Below, piece by piece: positions 1-10,409 of a DNA stretch of 64,000 nucleotides; positions within the stretch are counted from its first letter, which is position 1, and every line of letters starts with the position of its first letter. The notes under the pieces were generated by a model. It had not been told where the DNA came from, ran no database searches, and saw only the letters and a list, made by a program, of their open reading frames with translations. Origin of the DNA: Comamonadaceae bacterium. Lineage in GTDB: Bacteria; Pseudomonadota; Gammaproteobacteria; Burkholderiales; Burkholderiaceae_C. The stretch covers positions 1 through 64,000 of the forward strand of contig CANEXF010000014.1 in assembly GCA_947443645.1 (NCBI GenBank), written 5' to 3'. The position numbers and the translations under genes were made by a program.

Positions 1-1046
<1,046 letters not shown>

Positions 1047-1191
1047 TTTTAACTCCAGATAAAGAACATGCCCGTGTACGGTTTAACGTCTGCACTGTGT
1101 TGCTGATTCACTCCGCACGGGTACAGAGTGGCACACAGTCGCAGACAAGGATTTGATTTGCCGACCTCTTGCGAAGCCGGCAAGGGCTTAC

Positions 1192-3294
1192 TTACTTGGC
1201 GCGGGCAGCAACGATGGACTCAGCCACGTTGCGCGGTGCTTCAGCGTAGTGCTTGAACTCCATGGAGTAGGTCGCACGACCCTGGGACATCGACCGCAGC
1301 GTGGTCGAATAACCAAACATTTCGGACAGCGGCACTTCTGCCTTGATGGCCTTGCCGCCACCAACCATGTCTTCCATGCCCTGCACCATGCCGCGACGTG
1401 AGGACAGATCGCCCATCACGTTGCCAGCGTAGTCTTCAGGCGTCTCGACTTCAACAGCCATCATCGGCTCAAGAATCACCGGACTAGCCTTGCGGCAGCC
1501 TTCCTTGAAACCAAAAATTGCAGCCATCTTGAATGCCATTTCGTTGGAGTCAACGTCATGGTAGGAACCGAAGTGCAGCGTGACCTTCACGTCCACCACC
1601 GGGTAACCAGCCAGCACGCCAGCAGTCACAGCTTCGTGAATGCCTTTTTCAACGGCAGGGATGTATTCGCGAGGAACCACACCACCCTTGATCGCGTCCA
1701 CAAACTCGATGCCCTTGCCGGGTGCATTGGGCTCGATCTTGAGCACAACGTGGCCGTACTGACCCTTACCACCAGACTGACGCACGAACTTGCCTTCAGC
1801 ATCTTCGATGGTCTTGCGAATCGTTTCGCGGTAAGCCACTTGCGGCTTGCCAACGTTGGCTTCAACGCCAAACTCACGCTTCATGCGGTCAACGATGATC
1901 TCAAGGTGCAACTCACCCATGCCGGCAATGATGGTCTGACCGGACTCTTCGTCGGTCTTGACGCGAAACGATGGATCTTCCTGAGCCAGACGGCTCAATG
2001 CAATACCCATTTTTTCCTGGTCAGCCTTGGTCTTTGGTTCCACAGCCTGTGCAATCACGGGCTCAGGGAATACCATGCGCTCAAGCATGATGATGTCATC
2101 TGGATCGCACAGGGTCTCGCCCGTGGTCACATCTTTCAGGCCCACGCAGGCAGCGATGTCGCCGGCGCGGATTTCGCTGACTTCTTCACGATTGTTGGCG
2201 TGCATCTGCACGATACGACCGATACGCTCTTTCTTGCCCTTGATCGGGTTGTAAACGGTGTCGCCCTTTTTCAGAACGCCAGAGTACACACGCACAAAGG
2301 TCAGCTGACCGACAAACGGGTCAGTCATCAGCTTGAATGCCAATGCAGAGAATTTCTCCTCGTCGTCAGCCTTGCGGGTGACAGCAACTTCGTCGTCATC
2401 CGTGCCCTTGACAGGAGGAATGTCAACTGGCGATGGCATGAATTCAATCACGGCATCCAGCATGCGCTGCACGCCCTTGTTCTTGAACGCCGAGCCGCAG
2501 TACATCGGCTGGATTTCGCTGGCGATGGTACGCGTGCGAATGCCAAGCTTGATTTCCTCTTCGCTCAAATCACCTTCTTCAAGGTATTTGTTCATGAATT
2601 CTTCAGAGGCTTCAGCAGCAGCTTCAACCATCTTTTCGCGCCACTCTTTGGCCAGCTCGACGAGCTCGGCTGGAATTTCACGGTAGTCGAACTTCATGCC
2701 TTGCGAAGCTTCGTCCCAGATGATGGCCTTCATCTTGATCAGGTCAACCACGCCGGTGAAGTTTTCTTCAGCGCCGATTGGGATCACCATTGGAACAGGG
2801 CTGGCCTTGAGGCGCAGCTTCATCTGCTCGACAACTTTGAAGAAGTTGGCACCAGTACGGTCCATCTTGTTCACAAAGGCCAGACGCGGCACTTTGTACT
2901 TGTTGGCCTGACGCCAGACGGTTTCAGATTGGGGCTGAACGCCACCCACTGCACAGTAAACCATGCAGGCGCCGTCAAGCACGCGCATGGAACGCTCGAC
3001 TTCAATCGTGAAGTCAACGTGGCCAGGGGTATCAATGATGTTGATGCGGTGCTCAGGCAGGGACTTGTCCATGCCTTTCCAGAAACAGGTGGTTGCCGCG
3101 GAGGTGATCGTGATGCCACGCTCCTGCTCCTGCTCCATCCAGTCCATGGTGGCTGCGCCGTCATGAACTTCACCAATTTTGTGATTCACACCGGTGTAAA
3201 AAAGAACCCGCTCGGTGGTGGTGGTTTTACCGGCATCAATGTGCGCGGAAATACCAATGTTGCGGTAGTTTTCGATGGGGGTAGCGCGGGACAT
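1192..3294 (-). CDS. fusA: Elongation factor G
   Basis: EF-G is the translocation GTPase of protein synthesis and also acts in ribosome recycling. The 700-residue protein is full length. AHIDAGKTT (G1) is at residues 17-25, DTPGH (G3) at 89-93 and NKMD (G4) at 143-146, and domains II-V follow to the C-terminus. The start [12 protein letters not shown] is typical of betaproteobacterial EF-G. It is third in the str operon, 212 bp after rpsG and 145 bp before tuf. Nothing in the sequence suggests an EF-G2 paralogue or a fusidic-acid-resistant variant. Confidence 0.97.
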   Translation of the reverse strand: MSRATPIENYRNIGISAHIDAGKTTTTERVLFYTGVNHKIGEVHDGAATMDWMEQEQERGITITSAATTCFWKGMDKSLPEHRINIIDTPGHVDFTIEVERSMRVLDGACMVYCAVGGVQPQSETVWRQANKYKVPRLAFVNKMDRTGANFFKVVEQMKLRLKASPVPMVIPIGAEENFTGVVDLIKMKAIIWDEASQGMKFDYREIPAELVELAKEWREKMVEAAAEASEEFMNKYLEEGDLSEEEIKLGIRTRTIASEIQPMYCGSAFKNKGVQRMLDAVIEFMPSPVDIPPVKGTDDDEVAVTRKADDEEKFSALAFKLMTDPFVGQLTFVRVYSGVLKKGDTVYNPIKGKKERIGRIVQMHANNREEVSEIRAGDIAACVGLKDVTTGETLCDPDDIIMLERMVFPEPVIAQAVEPKTKADQEKMGIALSRLAQEDPSFRVKTDEESGQTIIAGMGELHLEIIVDRMKREFGVEANVGKPQVAYRETIRKTIEDAEGKFVRQSGGKGQYGHVVLKIEPNAPGKGIEFVDAIKGGVVPREYIPAVEKGIHEAVTAGVLAGYPVVDVKVTLHFGSYHDVDSNEMAFKMAAIFGFKEGCRKASPVILEPMMAVEVETPEDYAGNVMGDLSSRRGMVQGMEDMVGGGKAIKAEVPLSEMFGYSTTLRSMSQGRATYSMEFKHYAEAPRNVAESIVAARAK

Positions 3295-3417
3295 AAATTA
3301 CTTTCAGTTCGAAGTTACGAACAAAGACTCATTGCCAAAACATCTCTCATGCGTTTGGAGCATCCGCAAACTGTGGGCCACGCACGCAGTTCGCGAAAAT
3401 TGGGATTGGACCACCAG

Positions 3418-3444
3418 AAATCAAGGCCATCAAAGCCTTGATTT
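3418..3444 (-). other. Perfect intercistronic hairpin between rpsG and fusA
   Basis: Nine-base arms (3418-3426 and 3436-3444) are perfect reverse complements around a 9-nt loop in the rpsG-fusA spacer. No T-run follows, so it is not a simple terminator. It could be an mRNA-processing or stability element within the str transcript. This is seen in the sequence; its function is unknown. Confidence 0.4.
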
Positions 3445-3506
3445 CGTGCGGCAATCCGTCAAACCAGCGCAGTAAACAACGCTTCCAAAAAACAGGAAGC
3501 GAAAAC

Positions 3507-3980
3507 TTAGAAGCGGAAGTGGCTGAAGGCCTTGTTCGCTTCTGCCATGCGGTGAACTTCGTCACGCTTTTTCATGGCGCCGCCACGGCCTTCGGTAGCT
3601 TCCATCAGCTCATTGGCCAGACGCAAAGACATCGATTTTTCACCGCGTTTTTTGGCGGCTTCCTTGAGCCAACGCATGGCCAGAGCCATACGACGGACAG
3701 GGCGCACCTCAACCGGCACTTGGTAGTTTGCACCACCAACGCGACGGGACTTCACTTCAACCATGGGCTTGATGTTGCCAATAGCCATGTGGAAAGCCTC
3801 AAGCGGGTCTTTGCCAGGGTTCTTTTTCTCGATAAATTCGAGCGCGCCATAAATGATGCGCTCAGCGACGGCCTTCTTGCCGCCTTGCATGATCACGTTC
3901 ATGAATTTGGCGAGGTCGACATCACCAAATTTAGGATCAGGAAGAATTTCACGTTTAGGGACTTCGCGACGACGTGGCAT
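3507..3980 (-). CDS. rpsG: 30S ribosomal protein S7
   Basis: S7 is a primary 16S rRNA binding protein that starts assembly of the 30S head. In E. coli it also represses its own operon by binding the S12-S7 intercistronic mRNA. The 157-residue length and the start [19 protein letters not shown] match the family. The start is fixed by an AGAGGTG Shine-Dalgarno 5 nt upstream of the ATG at 3980. A longer reading from 4037 would add an unsupported 19-residue leader. It lies 225 bp after rpsL, an unusually long gap for this operon. Confidence 0.97.
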   Translation of the reverse strand: MPRRREVPKREILPDPKFGDVDLAKFMNVIMQGGKKAVAERIIYGALEFIEKKNPGKDPLEAFHMAIGNIKPMVEVKSRRVGGANYQVPVEVRPVRRMALAMRWLKEAAKKRGEKSMSLRLANELMEATEGRGGAMKKRDEVHRMAEANKAFSHFRF

Positions 3981-4205
3981 TTTTTCACCTCTTTGCTTCA
4001 GTTGGCACCGCTTTAACGGCACCGCGAGAGCTATCAAACTCTCACTTACTCGACCGGCACAACAATTTGCACTTGGGTCACTTCGCTCAAAACATCTGCC
4101 AGGATGAGTTAAGCACCTGTTTTTATAGACATCATGAAATATTCATGACAGCCTTTTTTTGGTACGAACCCTTAGGACTTAAGGACTAATTCGCACCCGC
4201 CGGGC
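3981..4205 (-). promoter_or_regulatory. rpsL-rpsG intercistronic region with palindrome and possible internal promoter
   Basis: The 225-bp spacer has no gene. It contains a perfect 17-bp palindrome (4132-4148, arms TCATGAA/TTCATGA) and, reading leftward, a possible sigma70 promoter: -35 CTGTCA (4146-4151), 18-bp spacer, -10 TATAAA (4122-4127). The palindrome lies in the promoter spacer, where an operator could sit. In E. coli the equivalent region is the S7 repressor target, but I cannot confirm the S7-site fold here. The promoter is an inference from motif match only. Confidence 0.35.
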
Positions 4206-4583
4206 TTACTTGGCCTTTGGCTTTTTCGCACCGTACTTGGAGCGCGACTGCTTGCGGTCTTTCACGCCTTGCAAGTCAAGCGATCCACGGACAATGTGGT
4301 AACGCACACCAGGCAAGTCTTTGACACGACCGCCACGAACCAGCACTACGCTGTGTTCCTGCAGGTTGTGGCCTTCGCCGCCGATGTAGGAAATGATCTC
4401 GAACCCGTTGGTCAGGCGCACTTTGGCAACCTTACGCAGAGCAGAGTTTGGTTTTTTCGGCGTCGTTGTGTAAACACGGGTGCAAACACCACGGCGCTGG
4501 GGGGAATTTTCCATCGCAGGGCTTTTGGACTTGATCTTTTCGACCTCGCGCCCCTGACGGACTAACTGATTAATGGTTGGCAT
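4206..4583 (-). CDS. rpsL: 30S ribosomal protein S12
   Basis: S12 lines the decoding centre and controls translational accuracy. The 125-residue protein is full length. The TPKKPNSAL loop has Lys at position 43 and the RVKDLPG loop has Lys at position 88. These are the two positions where substitutions usually give streptomycin resistance, and both are wild type. It is first in the str operon. rpoBC is not immediately upstream as it is in some bacteria; a carboxypeptidase gene is there instead, so the operon probably starts at the promoter at 4709-4737. Confidence 0.97.
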   Translation of the reverse strand: MPTINQLVRQGREVEKIKSKSPAMENSPQRRGVCTRVYTTTPKKPNSALRKVAKVRLTNGFEIISYIGGEGHNLQEHSVVLVRGGRVKDLPGVRYHIVRGSLDLQGVKDRKQSRSKYGAKKPKAK

Positions 4584-4708
4584 TTAAAAACGTCCCTAAA
4601 CGTTTGATAACTAACAAGAAAAGCTTTAGCTTTACGCGAACTTCTCGTGAACTTTTTTGCGGATATCGTGAAAACGCAAATCTCCCTGGAATTCCAGAAA
4701 AGCCTTCT

Positions 4709-4737
4709 AGTGTAGCAGTGCAAGCTCCTGAGCGCAA
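4709..4737 (-). promoter_or_regulatory. Probable sigma70 promoter of the str operon
   Basis: Reading leftward there is a -35 TTGCGC (4732-4737), exactly 17 bp of spacer, and a -10 TACACT (4709-4714). This predicts a start near 4702 and a ~118-nt leader before rpsL. It is the only good promoter match in the gap between the carboxypeptidase gene and rpsL. The call rests on motif match and position only. Confidence 0.55.
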
Positions 4738-4758
4738 ATTTGGCGCATCCTGATGCTC

Positions 4759-4780
4759 AAAAACTGCCCACTATCGGGCA
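4759..4780 (-). terminator. Weak intrinsic terminator after the carboxypeptidase gene
   Basis: Reading leftward, a TGCCC/GGGCA stem with a 6-nt loop (4765-4780) is followed by G and five Ts (4759-4763). The stem is short. It sits between the carboxypeptidase stop and the rpsL promoter, where a terminator is expected. Confidence 0.4.
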
Positions 4781-4802
4781 AAAACCAGTCTGGCGGCTGG
4801 CT

Positions 4803-6014
4803 TTATTTGATCCAAAGGCGGATGGCATCCCAGGCGCGACCGATCACGCCAGCCTCTTCAACCGCCTCAAGCGCCAGCAAAGGCACTTCAGCAACGATCG
4901 CCGGGTTGTCGCCCGCAGTCACATTCAGGCTGCCGATACGCTGCCCGCGCGCAAAAGGCGCGACCAGCGGGTCTGGCCGCGACACCTGCGTTTTCAGCTT
5001 GGCGGCACTGCCAGCGGGCACGGCGACCACGATGGCGCGCATCTGGCCCAGCTTGAGCGTGGAGGATTTGCCCTTCCAGACGTTGGGCGAAACCACGGCC
5101 TGGCCGGCGTCGAACAACTTGACTGCCTCGAACGCGGTGTAGCCCCAGTTAAGCAGCTTTTGCGACTCGGTGGCACGTGCGCTGTCGCTTGACGTGCCCA
5201 GAACGATGGCCAGCAAGCGCCTGGCACCCGGTGCGCCGGCAAGGCCCAGATTCGGGAAATCGCGCTTGGCCGTGGCAATCATGCAATAGCCGGCAGCATC
5301 GGTATGCCCGGTCTTCAGGCCGTCCACGCTAGGGTCGCGAAACAGCAGCGTATTGCGGTTGGTGTCGTTGGCCGCTGGCGTGCCTGGGTAACGGTATTTT
5401 TTGATGGCCGAATAACCAATGTAGTCCGGAAAATCAGTCATCAGGCGGGTCGCCAGGATGCTCAGATCACGCGCCGTGGTGGTGTGACCCACCTCGGTCA
5501 GGCCTTCGGGATTCTTGTAGCTCGTGGACTTCATACCCAGGGCCTTGGCCTGCTCGTTCATGAGCTGCACAAAATGCTCTGCTGTGCCGCCCACACCTTC
5601 GGCCAGCGCCATGGTGGCGTCATTGCCTGACTGCACGACCATGCCCTTGATCAGGTCTTCAACCGGCACCTGCATCTTCGGGTCAATGAACATGCGGGAG
5701 CCCGGCATTTTCCAGGCCCGCTCGCTGACGCCAAACGTCTGCTTGAGGTCGATTTTCTTGGCTCTGAGCGCGTCGAACACCAGGTATTCGGTCATCAGCT
5801 TGGTCAGTGATGCCGGCTCCACTGGGGAGTCGATGTCCTTGGCCGCCAGAATCTGGTTGGCCGTGACGTCGAGCAGCAAGTATGAGCGCGCAGCGATTTC
5901 AGGCGCTTGCGGCGCCTGGGCAAAAGCAGCTGTTGAAGCCATCAGCGTGGCCAGCACGAACAGCGGGGCAAGCGGGCGGGAAGCGGCTTTGACAGCCTTG
6001 ATGAAGCAATGCAT
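4803..6014 (-). CDS. Serine-type D-Ala-D-Ala carboxypeptidase (PBP5/6 family)
   Basis: A low-molecular-mass penicillin-binding protein that trims the terminal D-Ala from peptidoglycan pentapeptides in the periplasm. The 403-residue protein starts with a signal peptide (about residues 1-32, ending AFA-Q). The catalytic motifs are SLTK with nucleophile Ser69, SGN at 129-131 and KTGH further on. A PBP5-type C-terminal beta domain follows, and the last helix (RAWDAIRLWIK) resembles the amphipathic membrane anchor of DacA/DacC. It is 18 bp downstream of the alpha/beta hydrolase gene and probably co-transcribed. DacA and DacC cannot be told apart from sequence alone. Confidence 0.92.
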   Translation of the reverse strand: MHCFIKAVKAASRPLAPLFVLATLMASTAAFAQAPQAPEIAARSYLLLDVTANQILAAKDIDSPVEPASLTKLMTEYLVFDALRAKKIDLKQTFGVSERAWKMPGSRMFIDPKMQVPVEDLIKGMVVQSGNDATMALAEGVGGTAEHFVQLMNEQAKALGMKSTSYKNPEGLTEVGHTTTARDLSILATRLMTDFPDYIGYSAIKKYRYPGTPAANDTNRNTLLFRDPSVDGLKTGHTDAAGYCMIATAKRDFPNLGLAGAPGARRLLAIVLGTSSDSARATESQKLLNWGYTAFEAVKLFDAGQAVVSPNVWKGKSSTLKLGQMRAIVVAVPAGSAAKLKTQVSRPDPLVAPFARGQRIGSLNVTAGDNPAIVAEVPLLALEAVEEAGVIGRAWDAIRLWIK

Positions 6015-6032
6015 TGATAACGATCCGGTAAC

Positions 6033-6671
6033 TCAGGAATTGGCAGAAGACAGGTGGCGCACCACCAGGTTTTTCAGGAGTGGCAATTGTCCATGAAAGA
6101 AATGCCCGCCACCGGGCACAACCGTAACAGGAAGTGCCTGCGGCCTGGCCCAGTCCAGTACCGCTTCAAGCGTCACGGTGTCGTCCTGCTCGCCGTGAAT
6201 CACCAGCGTCTTGAGGTGCGCCTCGCTGGCAATCGGCGCGGCTGGCGCGCGGCTCACGCTGGTGCCCACCAGCACCAGTTTTTCAATCTCACGCAGGGCG
6301 CTCAGCCGCTCATGGGCGTGCGTGGTCACGAAGGCCCCGAAAGAAAAGCCCGCCAGGCACAGCGACCCCTCAGGCGCCACGGCGCTGACCAGCGTCAGCA
6401 AATCGTCGAGCTCGCCACGGCCTTCGTCATGCACGCCCTGACTGCCCCCCACCCCGCGAAAATTAAAGCGCACAGCGGTCCAGCCACTCTGGGTGAAGGC
6501 ACGCGCCAGCGTTTGCACCACTTTGTTGTCCATGCTGCCGCCAAACAAGGGGTGCGGGTGCGCGATCACCGCCACGCCTTTGGCAGCGCTGTCGCCCAAC
6601 GGGGCGTCAAGCGCAAATTCAATCGCGCCGGCAGCGCCCTGAATCACTGATTTTTGTGTTTTGGAGTTCAA
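6033..6671 (-). CDS. Alpha/beta hydrolase of the COG2945 type
   Basis: A 212-residue cytoplasmic alpha/beta hydrolase of unknown substrate. The HPHPLFGGSMDNKVV segment near residues 38-52 is typical of the COG2945 family. The likely triad is Ser110 in GFSFGA, Asp163 or Asp164 in GEQDD and His190 in GGGHFF. No signal peptide is seen. It is the fourth gene of the leftward hemJ-to-carboxypeptidase cluster, but the role is not implied by its neighbours. Family assignment is firm; activity is not. Confidence 0.8.
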   Translation of the reverse strand: MNSKTQKSVIQGAAGAIEFALDAPLGDSAAKGVAVIAHPHPLFGGSMDNKVVQTLARAFTQSGWTAVRFNFRGVGGSQGVHDEGRGELDDLLTLVSAVAPEGSLCLAGFSFGAFVTTHAHERLSALREIEKLVLVGTSVSRAPAAPIASEAHLKTLVIHGEQDDTVTLEAVLDWARPQALPVTVVPGGGHFFHGQLPLLKNLVVRHLSSANS

Positions 6672-6690
6672 AGTTCACTTTCAGCCAGCT

Positions 6691-6750
6691 CAAATACTAT
6701 AAAAACAATAGCTGCCAGCGCCCTTTTCGCGGGCGCTGGAGGCCATTTTT
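6691..6750 (+). repeat. Family A repeat (AT palindrome plus GC hairpin), copy 1
   Basis: An AT-rich imperfect palindrome (ACTAT...ATAGC) is followed by a strong CCAGCGCCC/GGGCGCTGG hairpin (6715-6739) and a T-rich end. It lies between the ferredoxin and hydrolase genes. The same arrangement recurs at least ten more times in the window. Confidence 0.6.
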
Positions 6751-6775
6751 ATGCCAGAAATACCGGCCTTGCAGC

Positions 6776-7138
6776 TTAGCGCCCCAGATGTGCAGGCACT
6801 ACAAGCCGTTCCACGACTTGTCCGTTTTTCAGGTGCGACTCGACGATTTCATCAATGTCATGCTCGTCAACAAAGGTGTACCAAACGGCTTCCGGGTAAA
6901 CCACGGCCACCGGGCCCGCAGCGCAGCGGTCCAGGCAGCCCGCCTTGTTTACCCTGACCTTGCCGGCACCGGCCAGACCGGCCGCCTTGACCTGCGACTT
7001 GCAGCGGTCAAAGCCTTCCTGCGCGCGGTGGTCGGCGCAGCAGTCTTCTCCGCTGCTGCGCTGATTCAGGCAAAAGAAAATATGGCGCTGGTAATAGGGC
7101 TTGTCGCTGGGGGCGGCTGTGGTGGGGGCTTGGTTCAT
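6776..7138 (-). CDS. Thioredoxin-like [2Fe-2S] ferredoxin
   Basis: A 120-residue protein of the thioredoxin-fold 2Fe-2S ferredoxin family (related to the NuoE/HoxE C-terminal domain). The candidate cluster ligands are Cys23, Cys33 or Cys34, Cys68 and Cys72; the last two form the CLDRC motif. The protein is probably a cytoplasmic electron carrier; its redox partner is unknown. It lies 9 bp after the VanZ-like gene on the same strand. An alternative of a non-redox scaffold protein is less likely given the conserved cysteine spacing. Confidence 0.82.
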   Translation of the reverse strand: MNQAPTTAAPSDKPYYQRHIFFCLNQRSSGEDCCADHRAQEGFDRCKSQVKAAGLAGAGKVRVNKAGCLDRCAAGPVAVVYPEAVWYTFVDEHDIDEIVESHLKNGQVVERLVVPAHLGR

Positions 7139-7147
7139 CGCCCGATT

Positions 7148-8401
7148 TTACGTATCCGCACGCTGCGGGGGCGTGGGCCCGGAAAGTCTGGCCAACACAT
7201 AGAACAATGCCGCATACGGCCAGAGCCAGCCAAGCCACTGAACCATGCCGTTAAAACGGATGAAGCGCCCCTGCTCCCAGGTTTGCAGGGTTTGGGCGAA
7301 GTAAGCACTCGCAGGCGCCTGGTTCAGCAACCCCAGGTGAATAGCCAGCGCCAGCAGCGTAAAAGCCGCCGCACCACGCCGCCGCACCGGCAGCAGCAAC
7401 AGCGCCAGCAACGCCGCCAGCACCAAACCGGCTCGCACTGGCGCGTCCAGCCAGGCCCAGGCATGCTCGGGGCCATAACTGAGCGCGGCAGACAGGCCGG
7501 AAGCCGCCAAGCCGGCCGTCAGCATCACCAAGGCAAACACCGCGCGTTGCCAGACTGCACGGATCACACAATAAGCCAGCAGGCAGGGAATCAGTGCGCC
7601 CAGAGCGACGCACAAAAGCTCGGCGCCCGGCACCAGCGGCTGTAGCTCGATATCGCGCACCGGCAGCCAGTCAAGAAAAGGCGTGTCCGCCAGCGCCTCG
7701 GCCAAGGCCAGTTCCAGCCGCTCAAACACCTGCCCCAGACCCATGGGAACCGAGGCCGGGAACAACAAGGCCACCGGCCAGAGCACCAGCAACGCCAGCG
7801 CGCCGCCGGCGTCAATCGCAAACCACCGGTCACGAAAGCGGCTCCAGCGCTGCAACGCACCTATTTTCTCCAGCAGCCAGGCCGTGCAACCGCCCACCCA
7901 GGCGCCGGCAATATTCAGCAGCAAGTCCACGTTGGATGGAACGCGGGACGGCAAATAGCTCTGCAGCGCCTCCATGCAAAGGGACAAAAGCGCAGCGGCC
8001 AGCACAGCCGCACTGACCGCCCATTTGATGCGCGCACTGCGCAGCGCAGCCAGGACCAGCAAAAAGCCCAGCGGCGCATAACCGGCCAGGTTGATGCCCA
8101 CGTCAAAACCAGTCCAGTACCTGGGCCAGGGCGCAAACAGGAAGTTCAGAGGCGAGATGCCCTGATCGCGCCAATCCGCAAAAGGGTAAAGGCTGGCGTA
8201 AACCGTCAGGCAAATCGCCACCAGCAACAGCGGGAATGAAGTAGCGGCCCCATCGGGCTCATTGCGCTGAAGCACTGGTACACCCCTATCGTCCTCACGA
8301 TGCTTCACATCGTGTAGTTCTGCCTCCCCTTGCAGGGGACGACGCAAGGCATCCGGCAGAGCCGGCCTGCCCGCGTCTGCTTGTGAATTCGGGGTCTTCA
8401 C
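7148..8401 (-). CDS. VanZ-like integral membrane protein
   Basis: A hydrophobic protein of up to 417 residues with about eight predicted membrane segments. The N-terminal half resembles the VanZ domain (DVGINLAGYAPLGFLL, SNVDLLLNIAGAWVGG). VanZ-like proteins are poorly characterised; the founding member gives low-level teicoplanin resistance. The GTG at 8401 lies 18 bp after hemJ and suggests coupling. The first ~42 residues, however, are hydrophilic and encoded by a palindrome-rich stretch (8275-8395) that looks like an inserted repeat. A GTG at 8275 would give a more usual 375-residue protein. The start is therefore uncertain. Confidence 0.75.
   Translation of the reverse strand: MKTPNSQADAGRPALPDALRRPLQGEAELHDVKHREDDRGVPVLQRNEPDGAATSFPLLLVAICLTVYASLYPFADWRDQGISPLNFLFAPWPRYWTGFDVGINLAGYAPLGFLLVLAALRSARIKWAVSAAVLAAALLSLCMEALQSYLPSRVPSNVDLLLNIAGAWVGGCTAWLLEKIGALQRWSRFRDRWFAIDAGGALALLVLWPVALLFPASVPMGLGQVFERLELALAEALADTPFLDWLPVRDIELQPLVPGAELLCVALGALIPCLLAYCVIRAVWQRAVFALVMLTAGLAASGLSAALSYGPEHAWAWLDAPVRAGLVLAALLALLLLPVRRRGAAAFTLLALAIHLGLLNQAPASAYFAQTLQTWEQGRFIRFNGMVQWLGWLWPYAALFYVLARLSGPTPPQRADT
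8275..8395. repeat. Cluster of small palindromes overlapping the VanZ-like 5' end
   Basis: This segment contains CGATG/CATCG and CCCCT/AGGGG mini-hairpins and a CCGGC/GCCGG pair close together, as in a REP-like mosaic. It encodes the atypical hydrophilic N-terminus of the VanZ-like protein. Only one copy was noticed in the window, so calling it a repeat is an inference. Confidence 0.35.
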
Positions 8402-8419
8402 TGATCGGCCCTTGGATGG

Positions 8420-8842
8420 CTAAAACGGCTTGACGACCACGAGGATGACGGTTGCCAGCAGCAGCAGCACGGGGACTTCGTTAAACCAGCGAAACCACTT
8501 GTGGCTGCGGGTATTGCGCTGATCCGCGAACTTCACAAGAATGCGGCTGCAAGCATGGTGATACCCCAGAGCCAGCAGGACCAGGAACAGCTTGGCGTGC
8601 ATCCAGCCCGCGCCCCGGCCTATGCCGTAACCGAGAAAAAGCCACAGTCCAAACACCAGCGCCGGCACGGCCAGCAGTGTGGTGAAGCGCAGCAGCTTGC
8701 GCGCCATCAGCATCAGCCGCGCGTGCTCAGCCACGCTCTCGGGCGGCACCATGGCCAGGTTCACAAAGATGCGTGGCAAATAAAAAAGCCCGGCAAACCA
8801 GCTGGCAACAAAGACGATGTGAAGAGATTTGATCCAGAGCAT
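8420..8842 (-). CDS. hemJ: HemJ-type protoporphyrinogen IX oxidase
   Basis: A 140-residue membrane protein with four predicted helices. It matches the HemJ family, which oxidises protoporphyrinogen IX to protoporphyrin IX in many bacteria that lack HemG and HemY. The conserved His8 (SLHIVFVASWFAGL) and Lys84 (MHAKLFLVLL) are present. The start MLWIKSLHI at 8842 fits the family; a longer reading upstream adds 75 residues of non-homologous repeat sequence. It is divergent from hemB, another heme gene, which supports the call. Confidence 0.87.
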   Translation of the reverse strand: MLWIKSLHIVFVASWFAGLFYLPRIFVNLAMVPPESVAEHARLMLMARKLLRFTTLLAVPALVFGLWLFLGYGIGRGAGWMHAKLFLVLLALGYHHACSRILVKFADQRNTRSHKWFRWFNEVPVLLLLATVILVVVKPF

Positions 8843-8852
8843 GCCAAAGTGT

Positions 8853-8913
8853 AGCCCCCATGCTCCCCCGGGGGGCGCTGCGCCTGCGAAGCGGCGAAGC
8901 CGGTTCCGCAGCC
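8853..8913 (+). repeat. Family B GC palindrome repeat (degenerate copy)
   Basis: It has the family core of a CCCCC(A/G)-rich palindrome (CTCCCCCGGGGGG) preceded by GCCCCCATG and followed by GCGCCTGCG and a GGCGAAGCCGG mini-hairpin, as in the copies at 38605-38695 and 55200-55443. It lies 11 bp upstream of the hemJ start codon. Confidence 0.55.
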
Positions 8914-9026
8914 CATGCTGGTTTAAAACCGGCCCATCTGCAAAGACGGCCCCAGTCCATGAGGATGGCGCGCACCATGCAAGGCCACAATTCGCCCGCC
9001 AGATGAATTCATGGCGGCGTCCCTCC

Positions 9027-9063
9027 AAAAAAATTGCCCGGGTGGCGCATGGCCATCCGGGCA
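9027..9063 (-). terminator. Intrinsic terminator-type hairpin in the hemJ leader
   Basis: Reading leftward, an 11-bp GC-rich stem (9053-9063 with 9035-9045, one G-U pair) with a 7-nt loop is followed by AA and seven Ts. This is a good intrinsic terminator. No gene ends just upstream on this strand, so it would stop antisense transcription from hemB or attenuate a hemJ leader transcript. Confidence 0.6.
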
Positions 9064-9129
9064 TCAAGCCTCATTGCTGTGACACGCCAAGGCCCCGCTC
9101 AGGGAGGTGAAGCGGGATGCAGCCATCAA

Positions 9130-10283
<1,154 letters not shown>

Positions 10284-10331
10284 ACTCAAAGCCTTGAGCC
10301 CGGGTGGCGGGATCGTGCAACAAGAGCCCCG

Positions 10332-10386
10332 CTACTATTAAAAATATAGCTGCCAGCGCCGGCCGGAAATGGGCTTCAGGCCAATA
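10332..10386 (+). repeat. Family A repeat, copy 2
   Basis: CTACTATTAAAAATATAGC palindrome followed by TGCCAGCGCC and a weaker GC-rich hairpin. It lies between hemB and corA, ending about 25 bp before the corA start. Confidence 0.5.
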
Positions 10387-10409
10387 ACTCTTAAAAAACA
10401 GGAGGCGTC

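Noticed and set aside
1558..3441. 627-codon open frame on the plus strand opposite fusA
   Set aside because: Antisense shadow of a conserved GC-rich gene; residue content rich in His, Val and Leu in fusA's mirror pattern and no known domain.
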